A DNA stretch of 64,000 bases from Lewinellaceae bacterium (GCA_016719605.1 JADJYW010000003.1:310001-374000); one strand, 5' to 3'. Shown: positions 39,108-49,807, counted from the first letter of the stretch. The notes: generated by a model from the letters alone, not told the origin. Numbers and translations are program-made.

Positions 39108-40169
39108 ATGTCGCCACGGTTTAAAAACCAGAGTCCACAACAACTCGCACTCCTCACCGCATTCACCTCCTCGGCGATTGTGGCGCTCATTCTGTTTGTC
39201 GTCAGCAAAGGCAGCAAAGGTGTTGAAAGTTCGAACTGGGGCCTTGTCGTGGTATTCGTTGTGGTGCTCAGCATCAGTTTTTTGGCCAACTATTTTTTCA
39301 TTCGGTACTACATCTACCGCAAGATCAAACTGATCTACAAGGTCATACACCGGCACAAACTACCCACAGATTTCAAGGCCGGCAAAATTCAGATGAGCGC
39401 CAATATCCTCGAAGAAGTGGAAAATGAAGTGGATCAGTGGGCCGAGGAACGCACCCGCGAGATGGAAGCCCTCGAAAAACTGGCTGCTTACCGCCGGCGT
39501 TTCATCGGCGATGTGTCGCACGAACTGAAAACACCCATTTTCAACATACAAGGATTCATCCACACCCTCCTCGACGGCGCCATGAACGACCCCGAGGTAA
39601 ACCTGAAATACCTCCAGCGGGCCGCCAAAAATGCCGACCGGCTGGAAGCCATCGTAGATGACCTCGAAACCATCAACAAACTCGAAGCCGGCCAGATGAT
39701 CCTCGACCTGCGCGAGTTCGATATCCGGGAATTGACCGACGAGGTATTCTCCGACCTCGAAATGAAAGCCCGCGAGCGCAATATCCGCCTGACCTACAAG
39801 GAGGGCGCCAACCAGCACTTTCGCGTACGCGCCGACAAAGAGACCATCCGCCAGGTGTTGATCAACCTCGTGCACAACTCGATCAAGTACGGCCGCGAGG
39901 GCGGGGTTACCAAGATCAGTTTTTACGACATGGAGTCCTATATCCTGCTGGAAGTGAGCGACAACGGCCTCGGCATCCAGCCGGAACACCTGCCCCACGT
40001 CTTCGACCGGTTTTTCCGGGTAGACAAAAGCCGCTCCCGCGATGCCGGCGGTACCGGCCTGGGGCTTTCCATCGTAAAACATATCGTGGAAGCACACAAA
40101 CAGACCATTAATGTGCGCAGCAACGCCGGTCAAGGCTCCACGTTCGGGCTGACGCTCGAAAAGGTTTGA
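39108..40169 (+). CDS. Sensor histidine kinase
   Basis: 353 residues from 39108; the longer frame from 39036 overlaps the regulator's end. Two transmembrane helices (LALLTAFTSSAIVALILFVV and LVVVFVVVLSISFLANYFFI) have almost no loop between them, so there is no large sensor domain. A HisKA domain has H138 in FIGDVSHELKTP. The HATPase domain has an N-box (RQVLINLVHNSIKYGREGG), a G1 box (DNGLGIQPEHLPHVFDRFFRV) and a G2 box (GGTGLGLSIVKHIVEAH). It forms a two-component system with the upstream regulator, similar in layout to phosphate-type PhoR/PhoB pairs; the signal is unknown. Confidence 0.94.
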   Translation: MSPRFKNQSPQQLALLTAFTSSAIVALILFVVSKGSKGVESSNWGLVVVFVVVLSISFLANYFFIRYYIYRKIKLIYKVIHRHKLPTDFKAGKIQMSANILEEVENEVDQWAEERTREMEALEKLAAYRRRFIGDVSHELKTPIFNIQGFIHTLLDGAMNDPEVNLKYLQRAAKNADRLEAIVDDLETINKLEAGQMILDLREFDIRELTDEVFSDLEMKARERNIRLTYKEGANQHFRVRADKETIRQVLINLVHNSIKYGREGGVTKISFYDMESYILLEVSDNGLGIQPEHLPHVFDRFFRVDKSRSRDAGGTGLGLSIVKHIVEAHKQTINVRSNAGQGSTFGLTLEKV

Positions 40170-40183
40170 GGGCAACTGCAAAA

Positions 40184-40675
40184 CTACTGGGCTTGGGCGA
40201 GCACCAGAATAAGGGTGCTTTTTTCCGGGCTAATGATCCGATCTACACTTACGGCAACGCCGGGTTGTATGGCCCGTTCCTCTCCAAGGCGCATCCCGAC
40301 GCGCTCCTGCTCCAGCGCATCGGCCCATGCCTTCAGAGGGGCCTGCTTCGGCGAAAACGTGCTAAGAAAAACCAACTGGCGCACCGCCTCCTTCAGCCAC
40401 ATCGAGTCGGGGAAGCTGCTGAAATCACCCTGCACGGTAAAGCGGAAATCCTGGCGGGTTTCATTGCACACCTTCTGCTCGATTTCGAGCAGTACCCTGG
40501 TATCGAGCACCAGACTTTCCAGCGACATATTTCCTTGCTTTTCAAAATTGTATTGCACGATATGCGGCAGGTCGGCCGCGAAAATCGGTTCGGGCTTGTA
40601 GCGGCACCTGGTTTCGGTTTTGCAGGCAAAAAGCAGGCAAAAAAGGCTGAATACGGCAAAAAAATTTTTCTCCAT
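40184..40675 (-). CDS. Hypothetical lipoprotein
   Basis: 163 residues with a lipoprotein signal (MEKNFFAVFSLFCLLFAC; lipobox LFAC, Cys at 18). The mature part is a soluble alpha/beta sequence without a recognised family (SLESLVLDTRVLLEIEQKV, then FRFTVQGDFSSFPDSMWLKEAV). It converges with the histidine kinase (14-bp gap) and diverges from hutI. Probably membrane-anchored, function unknown. Confidence 0.75.
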   Translation of the reverse strand: MEKNFFAVFSLFCLLFACKTETRCRYKPEPIFAADLPHIVQYNFEKQGNMSLESLVLDTRVLLEIEQKVCNETRQDFRFTVQGDFSSFPDSMWLKEAVRQLVFLSTFSPKQAPLKAWADALEQERVGMRLGEERAIQPGVAVSVDRIISPEKSTLILVLAQAQ

Positions 40676-40732
40676 TTTGAAACGTCATGCATGGGTTTGA
40701 ATCCGGCAACTGCCGGGGCCGCCAAAAGTACT

Positions 40733-40740
40733 TAGTTTTG
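40733..40740 (+). promoter_or_regulatory. Bacteroidota -7 element (TAGTTTTG) for hutI
   Basis: TAnnTTTG match 36 bp upstream of the hutI ATG. Confidence 0.55.
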
Positions 40741-40776
40741 CCGCCTCAAAACCAAAACACGATCCAACGGAGAAAA

Positions 40777-42018
40777 ATGCCGAACCTGCTCATCCGCAAT
40801 ATCAAGACCCTGGTGCAAGCCGAAGTGGCGCCGCGCCCGCTCGCCAAAGGAGCCGATATGGCCAACCTGCCTGTGCTGCACGACGCCTATCTGCTACTGG
40901 AAAACGACCGCATTGCCGCCTTTGGCCCGATGACCGAATGCCCAGAACGGGCCGACCAAACGCTGGACGCTACCGGGCGCATGGTGTTCCCGTCCTGGTG
41001 CGATTCGCACACACACATCGTATTCGCTGCCACACGCGAGGAAGAATTTGTGGACCGGATTCGGGGGCTGTCGTACGAAGAAATCGCCCGGCGCGGAGGC
41101 GGCATCCTGAACTCGGCCCGACGCTTGCGAGAAACGTCCGAAGACGCCTTGTTTGAAGGAGCCTGGCAGCGTCTGCAGGAGGTCATCGGGTACGGAACTG
41201 GGGCTATTGAAATCAAAAGCGGGTACGGCCTGAGTGTGGAAAGCGAACTAAAAATGCTGCGCGTTATCCGGCGGCTCAAGACGGTCAGCCCGATCCCGAT
41301 CAAGGCCACTTTCCTCGGCGCGCACGCCATACCCACCGAATACCAGGACCGCCGCCAGGAATATGTGGACCTTGTGGTGCATCAGATGATTCCGCAAGTA
41401 GCCGAAGCCGGGTTGGCCGACTACTGCGATGTGTTTTGCGACCGCGGTTTTTTCACGGTGGCCGAAACCGCGCGCATCCTGCAAGCAGGTCTGGCACACG
41501 GCCTGAAACCAAAAATCCATGCCAACGAACTGGACTTTTCCGGCGGCGTGCAAGTCGGCGTGGCCCACGGCGCTATTTCCGTGGATCACCTGGAATGTGC
41601 CGGCGCAGCCGAAATAGAGGCCCTGCTCCAGGGCAACACGCTGCCTACACTCCTGCCCGGCTGTGCGTTTTTCCTTGGCATACCGTACGCGCCGGCCCGC
41701 CAAATGATAGATGCCGGGCTGCCTGTGGTACTGGCAACAGACTACAATCCCGGCTCGGCCCCCTCCGGGCGAATGGCGCTGGTGGTATCCCTCGCTTGCA
41801 TCAAAATGAAAATGCTGCCCGAAGAGGCAATCAACGCAGCCACCCTCAACGGTGCACGGGCCATGGAACTCGAAGCCGAATACGGGAGTATAGCCGTAGG
41901 CAAAAAAGCAAACCTGTTCATTGCCAGGCCGCTGGCCTCCGTTGCCCAGCTTCCCTACTCCTTCGGCGCCGATCCGGTAGAGACGGTAGTGCTTCATGGC
42001 CGGGTGTGGGCTGGTTAA
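40777..42018 (+). CDS. hutI: Imidazolonepropionase
   Basis: Hydrolyses imidazolone-5-propionate to N-formimino-glutamate in histidine degradation; 413 residues from 40777 (MPNLLIRNIKTLVQ). Amidohydrolase-fold motifs: metal-binding DSHTHIVFAATREEEF near 78-93, EIKSGYGLSVESELKMLRVIRRL, AHAIPTEY, KIHANELDF, VDHLECAGAAEIEAL and ATDYNPGSAPSG. Other hut genes are absent from the window, so it stands alone. The upstream 45 codons of the longer frame were dropped because they precede the promoter. Confidence 0.95.
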   Translation: MPNLLIRNIKTLVQAEVAPRPLAKGADMANLPVLHDAYLLLENDRIAAFGPMTECPERADQTLDATGRMVFPSWCDSHTHIVFAATREEEFVDRIRGLSYEEIARRGGGILNSARRLRETSEDALFEGAWQRLQEVIGYGTGAIEIKSGYGLSVESELKMLRVIRRLKTVSPIPIKATFLGAHAIPTEYQDRRQEYVDLVVHQMIPQVAEAGLADYCDVFCDRGFFTVAETARILQAGLAHGLKPKIHANELDFSGGVQVGVAHGAISVDHLECAGAAEIEALLQGNTLPTLLPGCAFFLGIPYAPARQMIDAGLPVVLATDYNPGSAPSGRMALVVSLACIKMKMLPEEAINAATLNGARAMELEAEYGSIAVGKKANLFIARPLASVAQLPYSFGADPVETVVLHGRVWAG

Positions 42019-42126
42019 CGCCGCAATAACCGACACCAAGGGGGCGTTTAGCCGCCGCCTCTGCACATTTCCGACCGTACAAACATTTATTCCAGTCCCG
42101 ACCCCCTCGGATGCGCGGCGTTTGCC

Positions 42127-42134
42127 TAATTTTG
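42127..42134 (+). promoter_or_regulatory. Bacteroidota -7 element (TAATTTTG)
   Basis: TAnnTTTG match 157 bp upstream of the cohesin/SprB cargo gene, implying a long leader if used. Confidence 0.4.
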
Positions 42135-42291
42135 CGTCCACTTTTGAACGTACAGACAAGCGATACAGAGCGATTCATTTTTTCAAGTGTTAAAACGACG
42201 TTGAAAAACAGCAAATTAGGTTGGCATCGAATCTCCTTGTAGCGTAATCCCTTGCCGATCATATCCATCAACCACTCCAATTTTTTTACGC

Positions 42292-45200
42292 ATGCGCAAA
42301 CTTCTAATCCTTCTGCTTGTATGCCTTTCGGCATCGCTCACCTCCGCCCAGGTTCCTGTCCAAATAACCGTCAATCCCAACCCGGCGGGCGCCCAACCCA
42401 ACCCGAACAGCCCCGATGCTGCCTGTTTTGCAGGCACCTTTATGGTCGGGCAGCACATCGGCCAAAGTAACGACATTTCACCCGACACGATCTTCCTCTG
42501 TTTTGGCGACTCCTTGCTCATGGATCACAACGGCGACGAGATGTACATGGATCCCAACCCGGCCACTCCGCCGGGCATCGCATACGTGTTTTACGAGTGC
42601 CCGCCTACAGCCACCGGGGATGATGTAGCCGTTTTGGCAGACCCCTGTCTTTGGCCAGGCTCCGTCAATCCAGGTTTTTGGGCCACCACCGGGCCGGCAA
42701 GTGGCGACCACTGGTTTTTTAACACCGGAGGTATCCTCAACTCCACTGTGTTCTGCAACATGAACCCCTGCCTGGTCACGTTTGCCCCGATGACAATTAC
42801 GGATTATCCCAACCGGGAACTGGAAGCGGGCTGCGTGGATGTCAATACCAATGCGACAATTTCCGTGGTTTACCTCAAAACCATCGAAGCAGACGCTATC
42901 GTCACGGATTTCGACGGGGACGACTGTAAAGGAAAATTCCGGCTGCGGCACGGATACCCGGGCTGGGACTTGACCGGCACCTATACCGTTTCGATTTTCC
43001 TGGCCAGCGACCCCAGTGTGAAGGGCCTGATCTATACCCCGCCTGCTTCGATACGCCATACGACCAATGTCATTTTTTCCGTACCCCAGGCCGGTACATA
43101 CACCGTAGTTGTAGAGGATGGAAAAAGTTGTGGCTTGACATTTCAAGTCAATATGGGCGCGTGCGATGCCTCCAGCAACGTACAAATTGCCATGCCCAAC
43201 CTGATTGCCCAGCCAGGCTCGCAGGTTTGTATACCCGTAACCGTTGAAAATTTTGCAGGTATCACCGGAGCGTCTTTTTCGCTTTCCTGGGACCCCACGG
43301 CACTCGCATACACCGGCGTCCAAAATCCGCACCCGGAAATTGAGCCGTTCAGCCAGGCAGGTAACCTGAATGAAAACGAGGCTGCACTCGGTTTTCTCGG
43401 CTTCACCTATTCCGACTTCCTTGATCCCTTGGCACTTCCGTTCCGGACAGTGCTGTCCTGTTCGAGATGTGCTTCACCGTTCTTGCACCGCTTGGCACCT
43501 GCACCCCCCTGGACTTCGGCAGTTTTCCCACGATCGTTACGATGGATGAGGCCAGCGGACTACAGCCGGCCATTAGTGCCATTACCGGCGAGCTTTGCGT
43601 GGAACTGATTCCGCTGGTTGTAGACCTTTTTGTTTCGGCGCCCAATTGTGACAATACCGCCAGCATCGGCGTCATTGTTTCCGGCGGCTCGGCGCCATAC
43701 GAAATCATCTGGCGGCCCTGCGTTGGTGGTGTCCAGAACTCCGTGGTCTCCAATATAGCCGATACGATCCTGACCTTGCCGCTGCCCGAGGGCTGCTGGG
43801 AGGTTTGCGTGACCGACCTGAATGGAACCGGCACAGAAATATGTCAGACGTTGGACATCAGCATTCCCAGCCTTGGCGCCACGCTGGCTGTTGTGCAGTC
43901 GCCAACCTGCAACAACGGTTCCGACGGCTCGCTCCGGGCCGATGTGACTATTGACGGGGTACTTTTCCCGAATCCCGGCCCCAACTATGCCTTCGAGTGG
44001 AACACCGTTCCCCCGCGATTTACCCAAACAATAGACGATATCCCTGCCGGCGGGTACAGTGTCACCGTTACCGACCTGACAACAGGCTGCACCCAGGTGG
44101 CGGCAGGCACACTCAGCCAACCATCCGCAATTACCGTGGCACTTCAAATCACCCCGTCCTCCTGCCCGGGTATTGCCGACGGTACCATTACGGCTGTTGC
44201 ATCGGGAGGTACGCCAGGGGTGATTGGCAGCGAGTATATCTTCCAGTGGGAATACGCACCCAATCCACCTAACCCGATCTTCACAGACGATTCCTGCCTC
44301 GGCAACCCATGCGTTTTGACAGGCAAATTGCCCGGTGTCTATTTTGTTACGATAACCGATGCCAATGGTTGCACGTATGTTCACCCGGTGGAAATCGAAC
44401 TCCCGAGCGCCCGGGAGTTTAAAATAGACACAATCGGGGTTGTTGACCCCACCTGTTTCGGCCTTTCCAACGGCTCTATTCTTGTGGAAGCAAGCGCCAA
44501 TCCGGATTTCACCAACCCAAACTACCTGTTCTTCTGGAATCCCGCCACGGGCCAACAGACAAACAACGGCAACGCATCCACCCTGAGCGGTCTGCCCGCG
44601 GGCAATTACGATGTTTCGGTACTGGAATTGAACTCCGGCTGCACCGCCGGAGCCACCTTTGTACTAAACGAACCCGATCTGCTGGTAGCCGCAGTAACCA
44701 CCCAGAACAGCCCGTCCTGCCAACTCCAAAACAACGGCTCGATTGTCGTGTCTGCCATGGGCGGCACGGGCGCCTACGCTTACCTTTGGAGCTCGGCGCC
44801 GCCGGCTACCCTGCCTCCGCTGCCCAATTTGCAAAACCTAACGCCCGGCACATACACCGTCACGGTCAGCGATATCAACGGTTGTCTGGATTCGCTCACG
44901 ATTCCGTTGCCATTGCCCAATCCACCGGCTATTACAGCCGTAGACTCTACTTCGGTGGTTTGCGGCGCCGATGGTTGCCTGTCTGTTACCGCCCCGACGG
45001 GCGTCTCGTTTACCTGGACAACCCTGGCGGGCGCCCCTGTTGGTACCACCCCGGAAGTGTGCAACCTGACAGGCGACTCTTATATCGTGACCGTACGCGA
45101 TGCGCAAAATTGCGTCACTACCGATACCCTGACGCTGGCTCCTGTCACCCCCTTGTTTCTTGCCGACAGTCTCCTGACACAACCCACCTGCAATGGTGGC

Positions 45201-46886
45201 AGCGACGGCAGCATCGCCATTGATGTACAAGGCGGCACGCCGGGCTATTTGTACGGATGGTCATCGGGGCAAGGCTCCCCGGTCATTTTCCCCATCCCGG
45301 CCGGCGCCTACACCGTCACCGTCACGGACTCCCGCGGCTGTACCCTGGAGCAGGCCTTTGTTCTGGCCAACCCGCCGGGCATCGTGATCCAGTACAACAA
45401 CATCGTGCCCGTATCCTGCCCCGGCGCTTGCGACGGACAGGTCACGCTGGTTACTTATTACAATACCGTACCCCCGACACCGGCCAATTTTGATTTCCTC
45501 TGGGTAGACGGCAGTACCGACTCGGTGCGTACCGACTTGTGTACCGGCTACAATATCGTTACTGTACGCGACCCGATCAGCGGCTGCTTCCGCATTGACT
45601 CGATTTTCATTGGCACCCCGCCTGCTTTTGCTGCTACATTCAACAACGATTCGGTTTCTTGTTTTGGCGACAATGACGGACGAGCAAGGATTACACTTAC
45701 CGGCGGTAATGGCCAACCCTACTCCTATCTCTGGAGTACAGGGGCGGCTTTCCCCAATGTGACCAACCTGGAGGCAGGACCGATAACCGTGACCGTGACC
45801 GATAATGCCGGTTGCACACAGGTTTTCACAACAACTATTGAGCAGCCGGCACAAATTTCCATCACCACCCCTGTCGGTGGGCTGGACAATCCCAACTGTT
45901 TCGGTAGTTCGGATGGAGAAATTCAAATTTCTGTTAGCAACGGCACTCCGGGGTACATGTTCAGCTGGGCCGGCAGTACCGGCCCCCTCGGCACCGACAG
46001 CCCGATACTACAAAACCTGGCTGCCGGCACATACACCGTAACGGTAACGGATGCCAATGGCTGTACCGAATTGCAGTTTTTCAATCTGACCGACCCGCCT
46101 CCAGTGATCGGCAGCTACCTGCCTTGGGAACCGATCCTGTGTAATGGAGAAGAAACGACCCTGTTCATTGATATGATCACGGGCGGCTCCGGCGCACCGT
46201 ACCAGTACAGCCTCGACTTTGGTGTGTATCTTGATCCCGGATTCCCGATCAGTATGACCGGCGGCGAGCATTATATCACCTACATTGACCGCACGGGTTG
46301 CGAGCAAACGGACACTATTTTTGTGGATGAGCCTCAGCCAATAACGGTCACATTCAACCCCGATATGGTGGAAATCGAATTGGGCGACTCGCTGCAACTG
46401 ATTCCCTTAGTCACGGGCGCTACTGTAGCCGATTTTGTATGGACTCCGGCAGAATTGCTCAGTAATCCCGATACGCTGGAACCGTATACCAATACCTATC
46501 AGTCGCAACTGTACACCCTTGTGGTCTTCGATGCAAACGGCTGCTCAGCAACGGGTTCCATTCAAATCAATATTGATCTGAACCGGAATGTCTATATTCC
46601 CAATGTTTTCCTGGCAGGAAACACCGGCGGCCTGAACGACCACTTCAATCCGAATGTAGGCCGTGGCGTGGAAACCGTCAACTACATGCGGATATTTGAC
46701 CGTTGGGGAAGCCTTTTGTACGAACGCAATTCCTTCTACCCGAACAACAACGATTTTGCTGAAGGCTGGGACGGCAAACACAAGGGCCAGTTTGTTCTGC
46801 CCGGTGTTTACGTCTATGTAATTGAGGTAAAATTCCTCGATGGCCGGGTACTGTTGTACCGGGGCGACGTGACGGTGCTGCGCTAA
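42292..46886 (+). CDS. Large T9SS type B-sorted SprB-repeat protein with cohesin-like domain, one-base frameshift
   Basis: About 1,531 residues when read across a frameshift at about 43443. It has a signal peptide (MRKLLILLLVCLSASLTSAQ), an N-terminal Cys-containing domain, then a cohesin-like domain near 300-425 (VQIAMPNLIAQPGSQVCIPV, ASFSLSWDPTALAYTGV). The frame breaks inside that domain; one extra C at TTCCGG gives FPDSAVLFEMCFTVLAP, a perfect cohesin-style continuation. About ten SprB-type repeats follow (SCFGDNDGRA, PTCNGGSDGSI, GTYTVTVTDANGC motifs). The last ~95 residues are a type B sorting domain (YIPNVF ... MRIFDRWGSLLYE ... GVYVYVIEVKFLDG). Likely a gliding or adhesion surface protein. 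Confidence 0.88.
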
Positions 46887-46967
46887 AAGGTTAGAAGGTT
46901 AGAAGGTTAGAAGGTTAGAAGGTTAGATGCCCTCTTCTAACCTTCTAACCTTCCAACCTTCTAACCT
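46887..46967. repeat. Second palindromic AAGGTTAG octamer array, hairpin after a stop codon
   Basis: Left arm 46887-46927 is five near-perfect aaggttag units; loop tgccc; right arm 46933-46967 is the reverse complement (cttctaac units, one variant). It starts at the base after the stop codon of the SprB-repeat gene and ends just before the stop of the convergent hypothetical gene. Same octamer family as 18247-18365. A transcript would form a long stem in the 3' end. Confidence 0.9.
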
Positions 46968-46973
46968 GAAAAA

Positions 46974-47939
46974 TCAGTTTTTGGGTTTTTGCGGTTTGCC
47001 GGTTTTGCCAAAGATATTCTTCTTCTCTTTCTCGTCCAGCACCGGATACGGGCGTGGGGCTTCCTCCTGCGCATCATTGAAAATCTTGTTTACAAACTTC
47101 CAGCGGCCTTTTTCAAATTTGAAACCATCGTAACTCCCATCCGGGATATACATCATTTTGCCCGTGTATGGGCTGGGGTACGGGATCAGGTGGTCAAGGA
47201 CGATCATGTCATACTGCTCGTCCCAGTTCAGCCGCACCTTGGCTTCTGCTGTGTATTCCAGAATGATCCGCTGCTCGCCGTCTGACTTTTTTTCGTCGGG
47301 TCGGTCAAACACCGGAGCGCCAAACACCGGCTCGCCGGCCGCACTAAAACTCAGCACATCCAGCACCTTGCGTTTGTCAAAAAATGAATAGCCGTCGAAG
47401 CCGAACAGGAGGTACTTGCGCCCCTCGCGGGTATCGAACGGGCGCAGGTTGTAGTACACCGCGCCGTACCAGCGGTTGGGCAGCAATTGCTCGTGCGTGG
47501 GCAATCCGGTCATTTCAAACCGGCGGTCAATGAGCGGAAACATCTTCAGTTCGGAGCGATTCATCTGAATGGCTCCGTAGTGCCGGTAGGTGGAGTCGTT
47601 TACAAAAAGTTGCCAGGTAAAAATGCGAAAACTGCTGTCCGGCGGCGCCAGAATCGAGACGCTCTTCACACGCTCGAACGGATAGCGAAAGGAGTTTTCC
47701 GTTTTGAGCGCCCGAACCAATGCCGTAATCAGGCTCTTGCACGCCAAAAAGCGCATATCCGGGAAGGAATCATTGACCACGGCGTATGACAGGATCGTCA
47801 GGGTGTCCTCGCTGGTATGCAGTTTTTCAATGGCTTCCGCACTAAGTTTGCCGGCCGGCTTGCCGCGATCCTGGGCATTCAGGACAACCGAAATAAAAAA
47901 CAAAACCGGGAGAATCCGGTATCGAATGTGACTCAACAT
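46974..47939 (-). CDS. Secreted hypothetical protein (Bacteroidota-type)
   Basis: 321 residues with a signal peptide (IRYRILPVLFFISVVLNAQ). Soluble and rich in aromatic and charged residues, with strand-like segments (GAIQMNRSELKMFPLIDRRF, WYGAVYYNLRPFDTREG, KYLLFGFDGYSFFDKRKVLDVL). The C-terminus is basic and ends EKKNIFGKTGKPQKPKN. No family recognised with confidence; similar lengths and layouts are common among uncharacterised Bacteroidota periplasmic proteins. It converges on the octamer hairpin array. Confidence 0.75.
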   Translation of the reverse strand: MLSHIRYRILPVLFFISVVLNAQDRGKPAGKLSAEAIEKLHTSEDTLTILSYAVVNDSFPDMRFLACKSLITALVRALKTENSFRYPFERVKSVSILAPPDSSFRIFTWQLFVNDSTYRHYGAIQMNRSELKMFPLIDRRFEMTGLPTHEQLLPNRWYGAVYYNLRPFDTREGRKYLLFGFDGYSFFDKRKVLDVLSFSAAGEPVFGAPVFDRPDEKKSDGEQRIILEYTAEAKVRLNWDEQYDMIVLDHLIPYPSPYTGKMMYIPDGSYDGFKFEKGRWKFVNKIFNDAQEEAPRPYPVLDEKEKKNIFGKTGKPQKPKN

Positions 47940-48071
47940 ATCGCATCAAGAAGATCAAGGTGAGAAAAACGGCCCCCTAAACGCCGCCGCCGCCTTGCAA
48001 ATTGCTTTACAAAAGGCGAGTGGCAAGTGGGAGAGGGGCGAGAGGGCAAAAGGCGAGGGGCGCCAGTTCCC

Positions 48072-48683
48072 TTAGATCAGCCAGTTTACGCCCAAAAACA
48101 AAACCAGGTAAATCCAGAGCACGTCGAGGAAGTGCCAATAGATGGTGAGCAGACGCAGTTTAAGGCGTTTTTCTGGATCGGAAAAATACACCAGCACCGT
48201 CACGGGGTCTACCATACGTTTTTTCGCCACGAGGTAAAATGAGATCAGGAAGGGCAGCCCGGCCAAAACGTGGGCGAAATGCGCGATGGACAGCACATAC
48301 AAAAACCCGGCTGTGGTGGAGGAAGCCATGGTCACACTATTGATCTGGAACAACCAATACCACGCCCCCCCCTGCATGCCCATAAACAACAGCGAGAGGC
48401 CGATTGTGGCGCGCAGGTTTTGCTGGTACCCGTGCGTGTCGTCGTCTATGTAACACCGTTTGGCGCGCAGCATCGTGTAACTGCTGCCGAGCAAAACGAC
48501 TGTATTGAGCAAAAAAAGCCAGGGCAGCTGCACCGGTGGCACGTCCATCGTCACCCGGATGTAGCTATAACTGATGGTTAGCGCCAAAAACAGCAGGGAT
48601 AACCCGAACAAAAGCAAAAACAACATGACGTTGTGCGGGTGAAAAATCAGGTTTTCCTGAAGCGCAGGTTGTTGTTTCTCCAT
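48072..48683 (-). CDS. Cytochrome c oxidase subunit III
   Basis: 203 residues from 48683 (MEKQQPALQENLIFHPHNV). The longer in-frame reading to 48992 lies inside the EamA gene and was rejected. Five transmembrane helices are visible. Family signatures: ATIGLSLLFMGMQ, the SSTTAGFLYVLSIAHFAHVLAGL helix and the closing TIYWHFLDVLWIYLVLFLG, which match the conserved heme-copper oxidase subunit III core. Subunits I and II are not in the window. It starts 2 bp after the EamA stop, so the two genes are co-transcribed. Confidence 0.88.
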   Translation of the reverse strand: MEKQQPALQENLIFHPHNVMLFLLLFGLSLLFLALTISYSYIRVTMDVPPVQLPWLFLLNTVVLLGSSYTMLRAKRCYIDDDTHGYQQNLRATIGLSLLFMGMQGGAWYWLFQINSVTMASSTTAGFLYVLSIAHFAHVLAGLPFLISFYLVAKKRMVDPVTVLVYFSDPEKRLKLRLLTIYWHFLDVLWIYLVLFLGVNWLI

Positions 48684-48685
48684 AA

Positions 48686-49555
48686 CTAAACAGAAATAAA
48701 GACGATGGCCGCCAAGGCCAGTGCGATACCCCACCAGTTGATTTTGGAAAGGCGCTCGTGAAACAGCCAAACCGCGCCGATGGTTGTGGCCAAAATGATC
48801 CCGATATTGGTCAGCGGAAAAGCCAGAGACGCCTCCATTCCGCTGCCGAGGGCCATCAGCAAAAACAACATGCTGCCGTAATTGGGGATGCCAAGCACGA
48901 TGCCGGCCGCCACATTGCGCCATGAAAAAATCATCCGACCGGTGGCCAGGCCGAATGCCGAAACAGCCGCCCCCAACACACCCGCCGTACAAAAAACGGT
49001 CGTGATGAACGCCGGATCGTTGGTATCAATCATCCCTTCCTGCTGCACCAGTACAAACACCACCTCGATCACGCCGGCCAGCAGCCACGTCAGCAGCGGT
49101 ATCCACAGCAGGCCCACGCCCGAGGTATTCGCGTCTTTTCGGGTATCGGAAGGCCAGTTGACTAAGGCAATGGAACACAGGGCGAGCACAAAACCAAGCA
49201 GTTTCAGTATCCCCGACGACTCGCCGTAAACCAAAATAGCAAACGGAACAGTCATCAGGATGGACATTTTTTGCATGATCTGGCTGATCGTAACCCCGAA
49301 ATGGCGCACCGTCAGCGCCGCCGTGTTGAACCCCGAAATAAATACCACACCCAACAGCAACGCATACGGCATCCAGGCCTCCCCGCGGTCGGCCTCCGAA
49401 TACGGCAACCGACCGCTGTGCAACCACCCGCACACCACACAGGTGAAATAATTGAACATGATGGCCTGAAAGGTGTGTACCCGAAAGCGATCAAAAATTT
49501 TGAAAATAAAGCCCAGCAGAACGGAACAGGCGATAGACAGAAGGAGGTAGAGCAA
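48686..49555 (-). CDS. EamA/DMT-superfamily transporter
   Basis: 289-residue integral membrane protein with ten predicted helices and the EamA twofold pattern. Helices include LLLSIACSVLLGFIF, ALLLGVVFISGFNTAALT, LKLLGFVLALCSIALVN, and the second repeat to INWWGIALALAAIVFIS. The start appears to be TTG at 49555 since no ATG lies upstream before an in-frame TAA; the next ATG (codon 33) would lose the first helix. The start is embedded right after a gttttga heptamer array. Substrate unknown. Followed after 2 bp by cytochrome oxidase subunit III. Confidence 0.85.
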   Translation of the reverse strand: MLYLLLSIACSVLLGFIFKIFDRFRVHTFQAIMFNYFTCVVCGWLHSGRLPYSEADRGEAWMPYALLLGVVFISGFNTAALTVRHFGVTISQIMQKMSILMTVPFAILVYGESSGILKLLGFVLALCSIALVNWPSDTRKDANTSGVGLLWIPLLTWLLAGVIEVVFVLVQQEGMIDTNDPAFITTVFCTAGVLGAAVSAFGLATGRMIFSWRNVAAGIVLGIPNYGSMLFLLMALGSGMEASLAFPLTNIGIILATTIGAVWLFHERLSKINWWGIALALAAIVFISV

Positions 49556-49582
49556 GTTTTGAGTTTTGAGTTTTGAGTTTTA
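49555..49582. repeat. GTTTTGA heptamer array at the EamA start
   Basis: Three to four consecutive agttttg-type units directly upstream of the TTG start of the EamA gene. The same heptamer (as actcaaa) recurs at 22846-22868. Copy-number change here would move the upstream leader, not the frame. Confidence 0.65.
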
Positions 49583-49807
49583 GTATTTTTGAGTAATTGC
49601 AGGGCGCAAAGAAAAGGCGGGGCGGCAGTTTTTTTGAGGTTGTTCAAAAAATACCGGTCATAGGGAAGCTGTCTTGTATCGTACTGCGTAGCGGACAGGC
49701 GTGCAAACCGTAGCCGGAAATACCGGGTGCGGCGGCGGTTTTTGAAAAATACCTCCCTTGGGGAAAATTGGCGCACCGTTCTGCCCGGATTTAAACACCA
49801 GTAGCCG

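Noticed and set aside
47990..48062. G-rich repeats (ggcgag) before the oxidase subunit III end
   Set aside because: Too short and irregular to support as a repeat element.
48684..48992. N-terminal extension of cytochrome oxidase subunit III to 306 residues
   Set aside because: The extra 103 codons lie inside the EamA gene in another frame; the ATG at 48683 gives a normal subunit III.
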